Under the pieces are notes generated by a model. The model made no database searches. It was not told the DNA's origin and was given only the letters and a program-made list of their open reading frames with translations. The translations under genes and the position numbers were made by a program. Of a stretch of 49,816 nucleotides of DNA, positions 1 through 7,955 are shown one piece after another. Position 1 is the first letter of the stretch. The number at the start of each line of letters is the position of its first letter. The stretch comes from Dechloromonas aromatica (nom. nud.) (GTDB lineage: Bacteria > Pseudomonadota > Gammaproteobacteria > Burkholderiales > Rhodocyclaceae), in NCBI GenBank assembly GCA_017848965.1, contig JAFIHA010000011.1:1-49816 (forward strand). Direction: 5' to 3'.

Positions 1-12
1 CACACAAGTTTC

Positions 13-127
13 GCTTGGCGGCAATAGCCTTCTGGACCCACCCCTTCCCTTCCCGAACAGGACCGTGAAACAGAATCGCGCCGATGATAGTGAGCACCTC
101 GCTCGCGAAAGTAGGTCACCGCCAGGC
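13..127 (+). rRNA. rrf: 5S ribosomal RNA
   Basis: The stretch carries the conserved 5S core (CCCGAACAGGACCGTGAAAC and GCGCCGATGATAGT) and closes with paired ends GCTTGGCGG / CCGCCAGGC. Length (about 115 nt) fits a bacterial 5S rRNA. It marks the 3' end of an rRNA operon whose 16S and 23S genes lie upstream, outside the window. Exact ends are approximate. Confidence 0.95.
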
Positions 128-136
128 TCCCATTCC

Positions 137-172
137 AAAAGACCCCTCCTAGTTCTCTAGGCGGGGTCTTTT
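137..172 (+). terminator. Rho-independent terminator of the rRNA operon
   Basis: Inverted repeat AAAAGACCCC ... GGGGTCTTTT around a 16-nt loop, ending in a T-run, 10 nt after the 5S gene. It is placed and built as expected for the rrn terminator. Confidence 0.9.
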
Positions 173-243
173 GCCGTCTACGCGTTGGCTCGGGCAGGGG
201 CTAATATTCCAAAGCTTGTGAGAGAGAGCTGCTTGCTCTGTGT

Positions 244-249
244 TAGAAT
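244..249 (+). promoter_or_regulatory. Candidate -10 box for 4.5S RNA
   Basis: TAGAAT ends 6-7 nt before the predicted 5' end of the SRP RNA, the right distance for a sigma-70 -10 element. No clear -35 hexamer sits 16-18 bp upstream (TTGTGA at 216 is 22 bp away), so the assignment rests on position and the -10 match only. Confidence 0.4.
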
Positions 250-254
250 TGCTG

Positions 255-353
255 TCGGCGGGTCTCCCCGCATTGCAGGATGGTGAACCTGGTCAGGTCC
301 GGAAGGAAGCAGCCACAGCCATTTACTGCAAGTGCCGGGGGTTAGGCTCGCCA
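255..353 (+). ncRNA. ffs: 4.5S RNA (signal recognition particle RNA)
   Basis: The sequence contains the near-invariant SRP RNA apical domain GGTCAGGTCCGGAAGGAAGC followed by AGCC, which binds Ffh. The flanks TCGGCGGGTCTCCCCGC and GTGCCGGGGGTTAGGCTCGCC can pair into the long hairpin, as in the small SRP RNA of proteobacteria. Its product works with Ffh to target nascent membrane proteins to FtsY/SecYEG. Location just upstream of dnaX is common in proteobacteria. Ends are estimated from pairing and may be off by several nucleotides. Confidence 0.93.
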
Positions 354-381
354 CTTTCATTTTTGCTTTGGTGTGGGGCGC

Positions 382-1983
382 ATGAGTTACCAGGTTCTCG
401 CGCGAAAGTGGCGGCCGCGCAATTTTTCGACGCTTGTTGGCCAGGAGCATGTTGTTCGCGCTCTGACTCATGCGCTGTCGCAGCAAAGACTCCATCACGC
501 TTATCTCTTCACCGGAACCCGTGGTGTCGGTAAGACGACCCTGGCCAGGATCCTGGCGAAGTCGCTCAACTGCGAAACGGGTATCACCCCGACGCCTTGC
601 GGGAGATGTTCCGCTTGTCTGGAAATCGATGCGGGGCGCTTTGTAGACTTGCTTGAGGTCGACGCGGCGACCAATACCCGCGTCGACGAGATGCGCCAGC
701 TCCTGGAAAACGCAGTCTATGCACCGACCCGTGGCCGCTTCAAGGTTTATGTCATCGACGAAGTTCATATGTTGTCGACGTCGGCATTCAACGCGATGCT
801 GAAAACCCTGGAGGAACCTCCGGAACACGTGAAGTTCATCCTGGCCACGACCGATCCGCAGAAAATTCCGGTCACCGTGCTTTCGCGTTGCCTGCAGTTC
901 AATTTGAAGCAGATGCCGGCATTGGCGATTTCCTCGCATCTTGCGCAGATACTGCAGGCAGAGGGGATTCCGTTTGAGGCGTCGGCGCTCGCGCTGCTTG
1001 CCCGATCGGCGGCTGGCAGCATGCGGGACGCGCTTTCCCTGCTTGATCAGGCGATCGCGCATGGTGCTGGCAACGTGGATGAGGCCCAGGTCCGGGCGAT
1101 GCTGGGTAATGTCGATCAGGATTATCTGTTCTCGATCCTTGAAGTTCTGCGCGAGGGGGACGCTTCCGGCCTCATGCAGCAGGCTTCGTTGCTTGCAGTG
1201 AGGAGCTTGTCGTTTGCTGGCGCTCTGCAGGAACTGGCTGCGTTGCTGACCAGGATTCAGATCGTGCAGTGCGCGCCGACGACGCTGGATGAGGACGATC
1301 CCGATCGCCTTCGATTGTTGGCCCTGGCGGAGCAGCTATCACCCGAATACGTGCAATTGGCCTATCAAATCGTTAACGTCGGGCGAGCAGAGTTGGCCTT
1401 GGCGCCGGATGAGTACGCCGGGTTTGTAATGACGCTCTTGCGTTTGCATGTGTTTCGTCCGCGCAGCGTTTCCGATGTCGTCGCTGCGGCTCGTGCTAAT
1501 CCATCGGCCCCACCCAGGCCTGCGGTCAGCGCGTCGCTATCGGCGAGAGAGCGTCCGGAGACCGATGTTCCGCGTACTCCGCCGCAGTCCGCGGTCTCGC
1601 ACGCGGCGACGGATTGGCATGCACTCGTTGGCGAGTTGCCGTTATCCGGCTTGGCAAGGGAGCTTGCGTTGAATTGCGAGTTGCGTGAACTGGGCGAAGG
1701 ACATTGCCTCCTGCGCTTGAGCAATTCGGCGGCGCATTTACAGATGAAGCCCTCGCCGGAGAAGCTGCAGCAGGCCCTGAGCAATCATTTTGCCCGGCCA
1801 ATCGTGCTGAAGATCGAGTTGGGCGCGCCCAGCGCCGAAACGCCGGCTGCTACCGCTGGTCGTCAGCGTCAGGAGCGCCAGGAAAGCGCCGAGCTGGCGA
1901 TCGAAAAAGATTTCTTTGTCCGGGACGCGATCGCTACGCTGGATGCGACGATCGTCGATTCTTCCATTAAACCTATTGATTGA
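382..1983 (+). CDS. dnaX: DNA polymerase III subunit gamma/tau
   Basis: Clamp-loader ATPase of the replisome. Visible features: Walker A GTRGVGKT at residues 45-52, a zinc-binding cysteine set (C64, C73, C76, C79), the Walker B region VIDEVH near 124-129, sensor 1 ATTDPQKIP, and the SRC arginine-finger motif. A Pro/Ala-rich linker (about 375-415) leads to a C-terminal domain ending with the EKDFFVRD-type motif typical of tau tails. The 533-aa protein is shorter than E. coli tau (643 aa). The frame opens at GTG 373, but ATG 382 gives the family N-terminus MSYQVLARKWRP and is preferred. No clear A-AAA-AAG slippery site is seen at the domain III/IV boundary, so a gamma form by frameshift is not supported. 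First gene of dnaX-ybaB-recR. Confidence 0.97.
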   Translation: MSYQVLARKWRPRNFSTLVGQEHVVRALTHALSQQRLHHAYLFTGTRGVGKTTLARILAKSLNCETGITPTPCGRCSACLEIDAGRFVDLLEVDAATNTRVDEMRQLLENAVYAPTRGRFKVYVIDEVHMLSTSAFNAMLKTLEEPPEHVKFILATTDPQKIPVTVLSRCLQFNLKQMPALAISSHLAQILQAEGIPFEASALALLARSAAGSMRDALSLLDQAIAHGAGNVDEAQVRAMLGNVDQDYLFSILEVLREGDASGLMQQASLLAVRSLSFAGALQELAALLTRIQIVQCAPTTLDEDDPDRLRLLALAEQLSPEYVQLAYQIVNVGRAELALAPDEYAGFVMTLLRLHVFRPRSVSDVVAAARANPSAPPRPAVSASLSARERPETDVPRTPPQSAVSHAATDWHALVGELPLSGLARELALNCELRELGEGHCLLRLSNSAAHLQMKPSPEKLQQALSNHFARPIVLKIELGAPSAETPAATAGRQRQERQESAELAIEKDFFVRDAIATLDATIVDSSIKPID

Positions 1984-1995
1984 CGGAGTTCTCTA

Positions 1996-2319
1996 ATGAT
2001 CAAAGGCGGTTTGGGCGGTCTGATGAAACAGGCCCAGATGATGCAGGAAAACATGAAGAAGGCGCAGGAACAGCTTGCCCAGATTGAAGTCGAGGGGCAA
2101 GCCGGCGCTGGTGTGGTCAAGGTCACGATGACCTGTGCGCACGATGTCCGGCGTGTCAGTATCGATTCCTCGGTGATGGATGATCGCGAGATGCTCGAAG
2201 ATCTCGTGGCGGCCGCGATCAACGATGCGGTGCGCAAGGGCGAGGCGCTTTCCCAGGAAAAGATGGCCGGTTTTACGGCCGGTCTCAACCTGCCGCCGGG
2301 AATCAAGTTGCCGTTCTGA
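1996..2319 (+). CDS. ybaB: YbaB/EbfC family nucleoid-associated protein
   Basis: A 107-aa protein of the YbaB/EbfC family: a small dimeric DNA-binding protein with the characteristic start [17 protein letters not shown], a charged helix to about residue 31, a central beta-sheet ([14 protein letters not shown]) and a C-terminal helix. Length and sequence fit the family throughout. It starts 12 bp after the dnaX stop, preceded by GGAG, and is followed almost at once by recR, the classic dnaX-ybaB-recR arrangement. Its role next to RecR in recombination is suggested by synteny; direct function is poorly defined. Confidence 0.96.
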   Translation: MIKGGLGGLMKQAQMMQENMKKAQEQLAQIEVEGQAGAGVVKVTMTCAHDVRRVSIDSSVMDDREMLEDLVAAAINDAVRKGEALSQEKMAGFTAGLNLPPGIKLPF

Positions 2320-2320
2320 G

Positions 2321-2920
2321 GTGAGCACCAACGGACTTGATGCGCTGATCGAAGCCCTGCGCTGTCTTCCCGGCATCGGGCCGAAGTCCGCACAGCGTCT
2401 TGCCTATCACTTGATGCAACATGATCGTCCCGGGGCGGCTCGTCTCGGGGATGCGATCCAGCATGCCTTGGCCGCCATTCGTCACTGTCGGCGTTGCAAC
2501 ACGCTGACCGAGCTCGATGTCTGCGAGCGGTGTTCCAACCCGAAGCGCGACCAGGGGTTGCTGTGCGTCGTTGAAACGCCGGTCGACATGAACATGATGG
2601 AACAGACCCTGGCGTATCCGGGTTTGTACTACGTGTTGATGGGCAGGATTTCGCCGCTCGACGGCCAGGGGGCTCGCCAGTTGCAGTTGGATCGCCTGCT
2701 TGCCAGGGCCTGCGATGGTCTGGTGAAGGAGGTGATTCTGGCAACCAACTACACCAATGAGGGTGAGGCGACGGCGCACTACATTACCGCGATGCTGAAG
2801 TCACGGGGGCTCAACGTGACCCGGATTGCGCGTGGCGTGCCGGTCGGCGGCGAACTGGAATACGTCGATAGCGGCACGCTGGCCCAGGCCTTGCGCGAGC
2901 GCCGGGCTGTGGAAGGATAA
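2321..2920 (+). CDS. recR: Recombination mediator protein RecR
   Basis: A 199-aa RecR, which with RecF and RecO loads RecA onto SSB-coated gaps. Seen in order: an N-terminal helix-hairpin-helix ([16 protein letters not shown], residues 16-31), a Cys4 zinc motif (C56, C59, C68, C71), and a Toprim domain ([10 protein letters not shown] onward). The C-terminal [15 protein letters not shown] segment is typical of the family. GTG 2321 is chosen because it gives the canonical N-terminus and full length; it begins one base after the ybaB stop codon, implying translational coupling. Confidence 0.96.
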   Translation: MSTNGLDALIEALRCLPGIGPKSAQRLAYHLMQHDRPGAARLGDAIQHALAAIRHCRRCNTLTELDVCERCSNPKRDQGLLCVVETPVDMNMMEQTLAYPGLYYVLMGRISPLDGQGARQLQLDRLLARACDGLVKEVILATNYTNEGEATAHYITAMLKSRGLNVTRIARGVPVGGELEYVDSGTLAQALRERRAVEG

Positions 2921-2961
2921 GTGAAGTCTGACAGACGCTTTTATCAGGGGTTCCGTTGGCG

Positions 2962-2967
2962 TATAAT
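2962..2967 (+). promoter_or_regulatory. Candidate -10 box of the petABC promoter
   Basis: A perfect TATAAT lies 47 bp before petA in the only sizeable gap between recR and petA. No strong -35 is visible at 16-18 bp, so the promoter may be activator-dependent or weakly matched. Start-site placement is inferred. Confidence 0.45.
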
Positions 2968-3014
2968 TTAGCGTTTGTTTTTAAACCCATTCAATTCCTT
3001 TAGGGGTCAGCGTT

Positions 3015-3614
3015 ATGAGCAATCAAGGAAAAGTGGACTGCGGACGGCGGCGGCTGATCGTCGCCACCGCAGCCGTCGGCGGGGTGGGCGCGGTCGGTGC
3101 GCTCGTTCCGTTCGTCTCCAGTTTGCTTCCGTCCGAACGCGCCAAGGCAGCAGGCGCACCGGTCGAAGTCGATATCGGTAAACTGGCAGAGGGTCAGATG
3201 ATGACCGTCGAATGGCGCGGCAAGCCGGTCTGGATCATCAACCGGACCAAGGACATGCTGGCGACCCTGCCCAAACTGGACGACAAAGTGGCTGACCCGA
3301 AGTCTGAAGTGGCGTCCCAGCAGCCGGCATATGCCGCAAATCCGACGCGTTCGGTCAAGGAAAATCTCCTTGTGGTGATCGGCATTTGTACCCACCTGGG
3401 GTGCTCGCCGAGCTCCAAGTTCAAGGCCGGAGCTGAAGAGGGGATGACTGCGGACTGGCTCGGCGGCTTCCTGTGCCCCTGTCACGGCTCGACGTTCGAT
3501 TTCGCCGGTCGTGTCTTCAAGGCGAAGCCTGCACCGACCAATCTCGAAATTCCGCCGCACGTGTATCTGACCGATCCCCGTATCCTGATCGGCGAAGACA
3601 AGAAGGGGGCATGA
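3015..3614 (+). CDS. petA: Ubiquinol-cytochrome c reductase iron-sulfur (Rieske) subunit
   Basis: Rieske subunit of the cytochrome bc1 complex (respiratory complex III), carrying electrons from ubiquinol to cytochrome c1. The 199-aa protein has an N-terminal twin-arginine-like signal anchor (GRRRLIVATAAVGG) that stays as a membrane helix. Both Rieske boxes are intact: CTHLGC (C125, H127) and CPCHGS (C154, H157) bind the 2Fe-2S cluster, with C130/C156 as the stabilising disulfide. AGGGG lies 8 nt before the ATG. First gene of petABC. Confidence 0.97.
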   Translation: MSNQGKVDCGRRRLIVATAAVGGVGAVGALVPFVSSLLPSERAKAAGAPVEVDIGKLAEGQMMTVEWRGKPVWIINRTKDMLATLPKLDDKVADPKSEVASQQPAYAANPTRSVKENLLVVIGICTHLGCSPSSKFKAGAEEGMTADWLGGFLCPCHGSTFDFAGRVFKAKPAPTNLEIPPHVYLTDPRILIGEDKKGA

Positions 3615-3615
3615 C

Positions 3616-4917
3616 ATGGCTGGGGGAATTTACGAGAAGTACAAGTCCGATGGTTCGCTGGCCGGCAACGTGCTGGAATGGGTTGATGCGCGCTTCCCGG
3701 CAACCTCGATGTGGAAAGGGCATCTTTCCGAATACTACGCACCGAAGAATTTCAATTTCTGGTATTTCTTCGGCTCCTTGGCCCTGCTGGTTCTGGTCAT
3801 CCAGATCGTCACCGGCATCTTCCTGGTCATGCACTACAAGCCGGATGCTGCGCTGAACGCTGCCGGCGTCCCGGTGGCCTTTGCCTCGGTCGAATACATC
3901 ATGCGCGATGTGCCGGGCGGCTGGATCATCCGCTACATGCATTCGACGGGCGCCTCGGCCTTCTTCATCGTCGTTTACCTGCACATGTTCCGTGGTTTGA
4001 TCTACGGTTCCTACCGCAAGCCGCGTGAACTGACCTGGCTGTTCGGCGTCGGCATCTTCCTGGTGCTGATGGGTGAGGCCTTCTTTGGTTACCTGCTTCC
4101 CTGGGGCCAGATGTCGTACTGGGGCGCGCAGGTGATCGTCAACCTGTTCGGCGCCATTCCGGTGATCGGTAACGACCTGTCGATCATCATCCGCGGCGAT
4201 TTCATCGTCGGCGATGCGACCCTGAACCGCTTCTTCTCCTTCCACGTGATCGCTTTCCCGCTCGTCCTGATCGGTCTGGTTGCTGCCCACATCCTGGCGC
4301 TGCACGAAACCGGCTCGAACAACCCGGATGGTATCGACATCAAGGAGAAGAAGGACGAGCACGGCATTCCGCTCGACGGCATTCCTTTCCATCCGTACTA
4401 CACGGTCAAGGACATCGTCGGCGTCGTCGTCTTCCTGATGGTCTTCTCCGCCGTGATGTTCTTCGCACCGGAAGGTGGTGGCTACTTCCTGGAAACGCCG
4501 AACTTCTACCCGGCCGATCCGCTGAAGACGCCGCCGCACATCGCGCCGGTCTGGTACTTCACGCCGTACTACTCGATCCTGCGCGCCATGGTCTGGAACT
4601 TCTTCGGCCTCGACGCCAAGTTCTGGGGGGTCGTTGCGATGGGCGCTTCGGTTGTCGTCTTCGCCTTCCTGCCCTGGCTGGATCGCAGCCCGGTGCGTTC
4701 GATCCGCTACCGCGGTCCGATCACCAAGGCGATGGTCACCCTGTTCGTGATCTGCTTCTTCATCCTCGGTTACCTCGGCACCCTGTCGCCGTCGCCGATG
4801 GGCGAACTGGTGTCGCAGATTTGTATGGTCTTCTATTTCGCCTTCTTCCTCGGCATGCCGTGGTGGTCCCGGATGGACAAGTTCAAGCCGGTTCCCGAAC
4901 GCGTCACGATGAAGTGA
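3616..4917 (+). CDS. petB: Cytochrome b subunit of the bc1 complex
   Basis: A 433-aa cytochrome b with eight or more hydrophobic segments. Seen: the haem-ligand helix region (IIRYMHSTGAS and LHMFRGLIYGS), the Qo-site helix GEAFFGYLLPWGQMS, a second haem-ligand helix FFSFHVIAFPL and the Qo-loop motif PEGGGYF, a variant of PEWY-type loops. It spans the full cytochrome b/b6 length with the C-terminal helices. The start lies 1 bp after the petA stop. It sits in the inner membrane, binds two b haems and forms the quinol oxidation and reduction sites. Confidence 0.97.
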   Translation: MAGGIYEKYKSDGSLAGNVLEWVDARFPATSMWKGHLSEYYAPKNFNFWYFFGSLALLVLVIQIVTGIFLVMHYKPDAALNAAGVPVAFASVEYIMRDVPGGWIIRYMHSTGASAFFIVVYLHMFRGLIYGSYRKPRELTWLFGVGIFLVLMGEAFFGYLLPWGQMSYWGAQVIVNLFGAIPVIGNDLSIIIRGDFIVGDATLNRFFSFHVIAFPLVLIGLVAAHILALHETGSNNPDGIDIKEKKDEHGIPLDGIPFHPYYTVKDIVGVVVFLMVFSAVMFFAPEGGGYFLETPNFYPADPLKTPPHIAPVWYFTPYYSILRAMVWNFFGLDAKFWGVVAMGASVVVFAFLPWLDRSPVRSIRYRGPITKAMVTLFVICFFILGYLGTLSPSPMGELVSQICMVFYFAFFLGMPWWSRMDKFKPVPERVTMK

Positions 4918-4930
4918 GAGGATGCATAAC

Positions 4931-5650
4931 ATGAAAAAATTTCTCATCGCATTGCTCTTCGCGCCGGTCATGGCTTTTGCTGCCGGTGCGGCGCTTCACC
5001 TCGACAAGTGGCCGGGTTCGGTCAGCGACAAGGCAGCGTTGCAGAATGGTGCCAAGCTGTTCGTCAATTACTGCTTGAGCTGCCATAGTGCGTCCTACAT
5101 GCGCTACAAGAACCTGATGGACCTTGGTTTGACCGAAGCGCAAGTCAAGGATAACCTGATGTTCGCTGGCGAGAAGATTGGCGACCTGATGACGGTTGCA
5201 GCGCGCTATGACGAGCAGAAGAAGTGGTTCGGTGCAACGCCGCCGGATCTGACCATCGTTGCCCGCGCCCGTGGTGACGCAGGTGCGCCGAAGGCTGGCG
5301 CGGACTGGTTGTATACCTATCTGCGCACCTTCTATCGTGACGATGCCCGCCCGACCGGCTGGAACAACGTCGCTTTCGCCGCCGTTGGCATGCCGCACGT
5401 CCTCTGGGAGCTGCAAGGCACCCAGGTGATGAACCATGAAACGCACAAGCTCGAACTGGCCGTTCCCGGCAAGATGAGCCCGGCGGAATACGACAAGGCG
5501 GTTTCCGACCTGGTCGGCTTCATGGTCTGGATGGGCGAACCGCAACAGGAATACCGCCAGACGCTCGGCATCTTCGTGCTGCTTTTCCTGGCTGTTCTCT
5601 TCGTCGTTGCCTACGCGCTGAAGAAGGAATACTGGAAAGACATTCACTGA
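4931..5650 (+). CDS. petC: Cytochrome c1 subunit of the bc1 complex
   Basis: A 239-aa cytochrome c1 with a cleavable signal (MKKFLIALLFAPVMAFAA), a single c-type haem motif CLSCH (C48, C51, H52), the haem-ligand methionine region VGMPHVLWEL, and a C-terminal membrane anchor (TLGIFVLLFLAVLFVVAYAL). An in-frame ATG at 4922 directly abuts the GAGAGG Shine-Dalgarno (4916-4921). ATG 4931 has proper spacing and gives a clean signal peptide, so it is preferred. Third gene of petABC, passing electrons from the Rieske protein to soluble cytochrome c. Confidence 0.96.
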   Translation: MKKFLIALLFAPVMAFAAGAALHLDKWPGSVSDKAALQNGAKLFVNYCLSCHSASYMRYKNLMDLGLTEAQVKDNLMFAGEKIGDLMTVAARYDEQKKWFGATPPDLTIVARARGDAGAPKAGADWLYTYLRTFYRDDARPTGWNNVAFAAVGMPHVLWELQGTQVMNHETHKLELAVPGKMSPAEYDKAVSDLVGFMVWMGEPQQEYRQTLGIFVLLFLAVLFVVAYALKKEYWKDIH

Positions 5651-5732
5651 TCCTTCCCGGATCTGCTGACGGCATCGTGGGTTTGACTTCGGTCGGCCCC
5701 CGGTGCCGAATCTCATTTGAGGGCTGTTAAAC

Positions 5733-6329
5733 ATGATGAACCTCTACTCGGGCACGACCTGCCCCTTCAGTCACCGTTGCCGCATCGTCCTTTACGAAAA
5801 GGGCATGGACTTTCAGGTCATCGACGTCGACCTGTTCTCCAAGGCCGACGAGATGGCCGCCATCAACCCGCACGGCCGGGTGCCGGTGCTCGCCGAACGC
5901 GACCTCGTGCTGTTCGAACCGAACATCATCAACGAGTACATCGACGAACGCTTCCCGCATCCGCAACTGATGCCGGCCGACCCGATCATGCGCGCGCGCG
6001 CCCGCCAGCTATTGATCGGCATGGAGCGTGAAATCTTCTCGCACATGGAAATCATCGAGAAGAACGCCAAGGCGGCCGACAAGGCACGCCAGGAGATCAA
6101 GGCGCGGCTGACTGAAATCGTGCCGATCTTCAACAAGCAGAAGTTCATGCTGGGTGATGAATTCTCCATGCTCGACGTCGCCATCGCCCCTTTGCTGTGG
6201 CGTCTCGACCATTACGGCATCGACCTCGGCAAGGCCGCTGCGCCGCTGATGAAGTACGCCGAACGGATCTTCAGCCGCCAGGGTTTCATCGACGCGCTGA
6301 CGCCGTCGGAAAAGGCGATGCGCAAGTAA
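5733..6329 (+). CDS. sspA: Stringent starvation protein A (GST-fold)
   Basis: A 198-aa protein with an N-terminal thioredoxin-like GST domain (YSGTTCPFSHRCRIVLYEKG) and a C-terminal alpha domain, matching SspA. In E. coli SspA binds RNA polymerase and modulates transcription under stress; SspA proteins lack glutathione-transferase activity. It lies 82 bp after petC and 3 bp before sspB, the usual betaproteobacterial order petABC-sspA-sspB. GAGGG precedes the start. The second Met (5736) is an equally possible start. Confidence 0.94.
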   Translation: MMNLYSGTTCPFSHRCRIVLYEKGMDFQVIDVDLFSKADEMAAINPHGRVPVLAERDLVLFEPNIINEYIDERFPHPQLMPADPIMRARARQLLIGMEREIFSHMEIIEKNAKAADKARQEIKARLTEIVPIFNKQKFMLGDEFSMLDVAIAPLLWRLDHYGIDLGKAAAPLMKYAERIFSRQGFIDALTPSEKAMRK

Positions 6330-6332
6330 GCG

Positions 6333-6743
6333 ATGGAACTGCCGTCCACCAAGCCTTACCTGTTGCGCGCCATCTGGGAATGGTGCTGCGATAACGGCTT
6401 CACGCCCTACATCGCGGTCCAGGTCGATGGCCGTACGCTGGTTCCGCGCGAGTTCGTCAAGGACGGCCAGATCGTCCTGAATCTGGGCTCTGGTGCCACC
6501 AACAAACTGCAGATGGGCAATGAGTTGATCGAGTTCCAGGCCCGTTTCGGTGGCGTGGCGCGCGAGCTTTCGGTGCCGGTGGCCCAGGTCGCCGCCATCT
6601 ACGCCCGCGAGAATGGCGCCGGCATGGCCTTCGAGGTCGGCGAGGCTACTGCCGATGCGTCTGCAGCGGCACCGCCGGTGTTCGATGAGCCCCCCGAACC
6701 GCCGCCGGAAGGCGGGCGGCCGAAGCTGCAGCGCGTCAAATAG
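6333..6743 (+). CDS. sspB: ClpXP protease specificity-enhancing factor SspB
   Basis: A 136-aa protein with the SspB ssrA-tag-binding fold: start STKPYLLRAIWEWCCDNGFTPYI, the VPREFVKDGQIVLNL strand region and SVPVAQVAAIYARENG. The tail is Pro/Glu-rich (PPEPPPEGGRPKLQRVK), and its terminal basic/hydrophobic end corresponds to the ClpX-docking XB motif. It delivers ssrA-tagged proteins to ClpXP. It follows sspA by 3 bp and is closed by the terminator at 6771. Confidence 0.95.
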   Translation: MELPSTKPYLLRAIWEWCCDNGFTPYIAVQVDGRTLVPREFVKDGQIVLNLGSGATNKLQMGNELIEFQARFGGVARELSVPVAQVAAIYARENGAGMAFEVGEATADASAAAPPVFDEPPEPPPEGGRPKLQRVK

Positions 6744-6770
6744 GAACGTTGCTACTCCAGCATGCACCAA

Positions 6771-6805
6771 AAGAGGGAAATTCACCCGGTGAATTTCCCT
6801 CTTTT
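6771..6805 (+). terminator. Terminator after sspB
   Basis: A near-perfect palindrome: AAGAGGGAAATTCAC pairs with GTGAATTTCCCTCTT around a 5-nt centre, followed by TTT. It lies 28 bp after sspB and ends the pet-ssp gene block. Confidence 0.9.
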
Positions 6806-6831
6806 TCGTCTATCTCATTGATTTTTAGGCT

Positions 6832-6847
6832 TGGCATGCGTGTTGCG
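6832..6847 (+). promoter_or_regulatory. Sigma-54 (RpoN) promoter upstream of ybiB
   Basis: TGGCATGCGTGTTGCG matches the -24/-12 consensus TGGCAC-N5-TTGCA, with the GG and GC dinucleotides exactly 12 bp apart. It lies about 115 bp before the ybiB GTG in a 156-bp gap, just after the sspB terminator, and points the same way. Nitrogen or another RpoN-linked control of ybiB is inferred. No enhancer site was identified. Confidence 0.6.
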
Positions 6848-6961
6848 TATAGGCTGATGAGTTCAATGTCATGCCTGAAAAAAGGGCAAGCCGCGTCACG
6901 CTGGCGTAGCGCTGAGCTTGTAGCACAGCCATGACGAACAAAGACCGCAACGGAGGAGACC

Positions 6962-7951
6962 GTGAGTTACGCACAATACATCAAGGAAATCGGACGCGGC
7001 GCCGAAGGCGCGCGGGACCTGACCCGGGAGGAAGCCTGCCGGGTCTATGCCGCGATGCTCGACGGCGGTGTCCCCGACCTGGAACTGGGTGCCATCCTGA
7101 TCGCGCTGCGGGTCAAGGGTGAGTCGATCGAGGAGATGCTGGGATTCCTCGACGCCAGCGACCAGCGCATGCATCGCCTGGTGATGCCGCACGGCCGGGT
7201 CAGGCCGGTAGTCCTGCCCAGCTACAACGGCGCGCGCAAGGAGGCCAACCTGACGCCGCTGCTGGCGCTGCTGCTGCAGCGCTTCGGCGTGCCGGTACTG
7301 GTGCACGGCCTGCTCGAAGGCTTCGGGCGGGTGAGTACGGCGCAGATCTTCCGCGAACTCGGTCACCTGCCGGTGGGCTCGGTGCAGCAGGCGCAGCAGA
7401 CGTTGAGCGCCGAAGGCCTGGTTTTCCTGCCGCTCAATGCCTTTTCGCCCGGCCTGCACAATCTGCTCGCGCTGCGTGGCCGGATGGGCGTGCGCAACAG
7501 CGCGCACAGCCTGGTCAAACTGATCAATCCCTTCGCCGGCGAGGCGGTGCTGGTTGCGCCGGCGACACACCCCGACTACATCGAACTGATGCGCGCCCTG
7601 CTCCTCGAACGTGGCCAGCGCGCCCTGCTGCTGCGCGGCACCGAAGGCGAACCCTATGCCAACCCGAAACGCCGGCCGCGCCTCGAACTGGTCAGTCGGG
7701 GGCAGGTCGATATCCTGTTTGAAGCCGAGCACGACAGCCTGCGCGGCCTGCCCAACCTGCCTGAAGCGATCGACGCGGCGAGCACCGCGCGCTGGATGCG
7801 GCGCGTTCTCGACAAGCAGCTACCGCTACCCAAGCCGCTGGCCAACCAGCTCGCCTGTCTGCTCTACGCCAGCGGTTACGCCGACGACCTCAACCAGGCC
7901 AAGGCCATTGTTGCGGTCGAGGCGACCGGCATGGCGATGGGTGGCAACTGA
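6962..7951 (+). CDS. ybiB: YbiB, TrpD2-type glycosyltransferase-like DNA-binding protein
   Basis: A 329-aa member of the anthranilate-phosphoribosyltransferase-like family (TrpD2/YbiB). It has the small alpha-helical N-domain (LTREEACRVYAAMLDGGVPDLELGAILIALRVKGES) and a TrpD-like core (VLPSYNGARKEANLTPLLALLL, HGLLEGFGRVSTAQIF). Known YbiB proteins keep the TrpD fold but bind nucleic acid rather than make tryptophan. No other trp gene is nearby. GTG 6962 is chosen for its strong GGAGGAG Shine-Dalgarno 4-5 nt upstream. The gene stands alone behind a sigma-54 promoter and ends 4 bp from the convergent phnX stop. Confidence 0.88.
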   Translation: MSYAQYIKEIGRGAEGARDLTREEACRVYAAMLDGGVPDLELGAILIALRVKGESIEEMLGFLDASDQRMHRLVMPHGRVRPVVLPSYNGARKEANLTPLLALLLQRFGVPVLVHGLLEGFGRVSTAQIFRELGHLPVGSVQQAQQTLSAEGLVFLPLNAFSPGLHNLLALRGRMGVRNSAHSLVKLINPFAGEAVLVAPATHPDYIELMRALLLERGQRALLLRGTEGEPYANPKRRPRLELVSRGQVDILFEAEHDSLRGLPNLPEAIDAASTARWMRRVLDKQLPLPKPLANQLACLLYASGYADDLNQAKAIVAVEATGMAMGGN

Positions 7952-7955
7952 GTTT

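Noticed and set aside
1890..1930. A-rich GAAAAAG run in dnaX as a frameshift site for gamma
   Set aside because: It lies near the very end of the gene, in the wrong phase for A-AAA-AAG slippage, and would not produce a gamma-sized product.
3517..4971. 484-aa minus-strand open frame
   Set aside because: Shadow of petB; composition is highly charged and no motif is present, whereas petB is certain.
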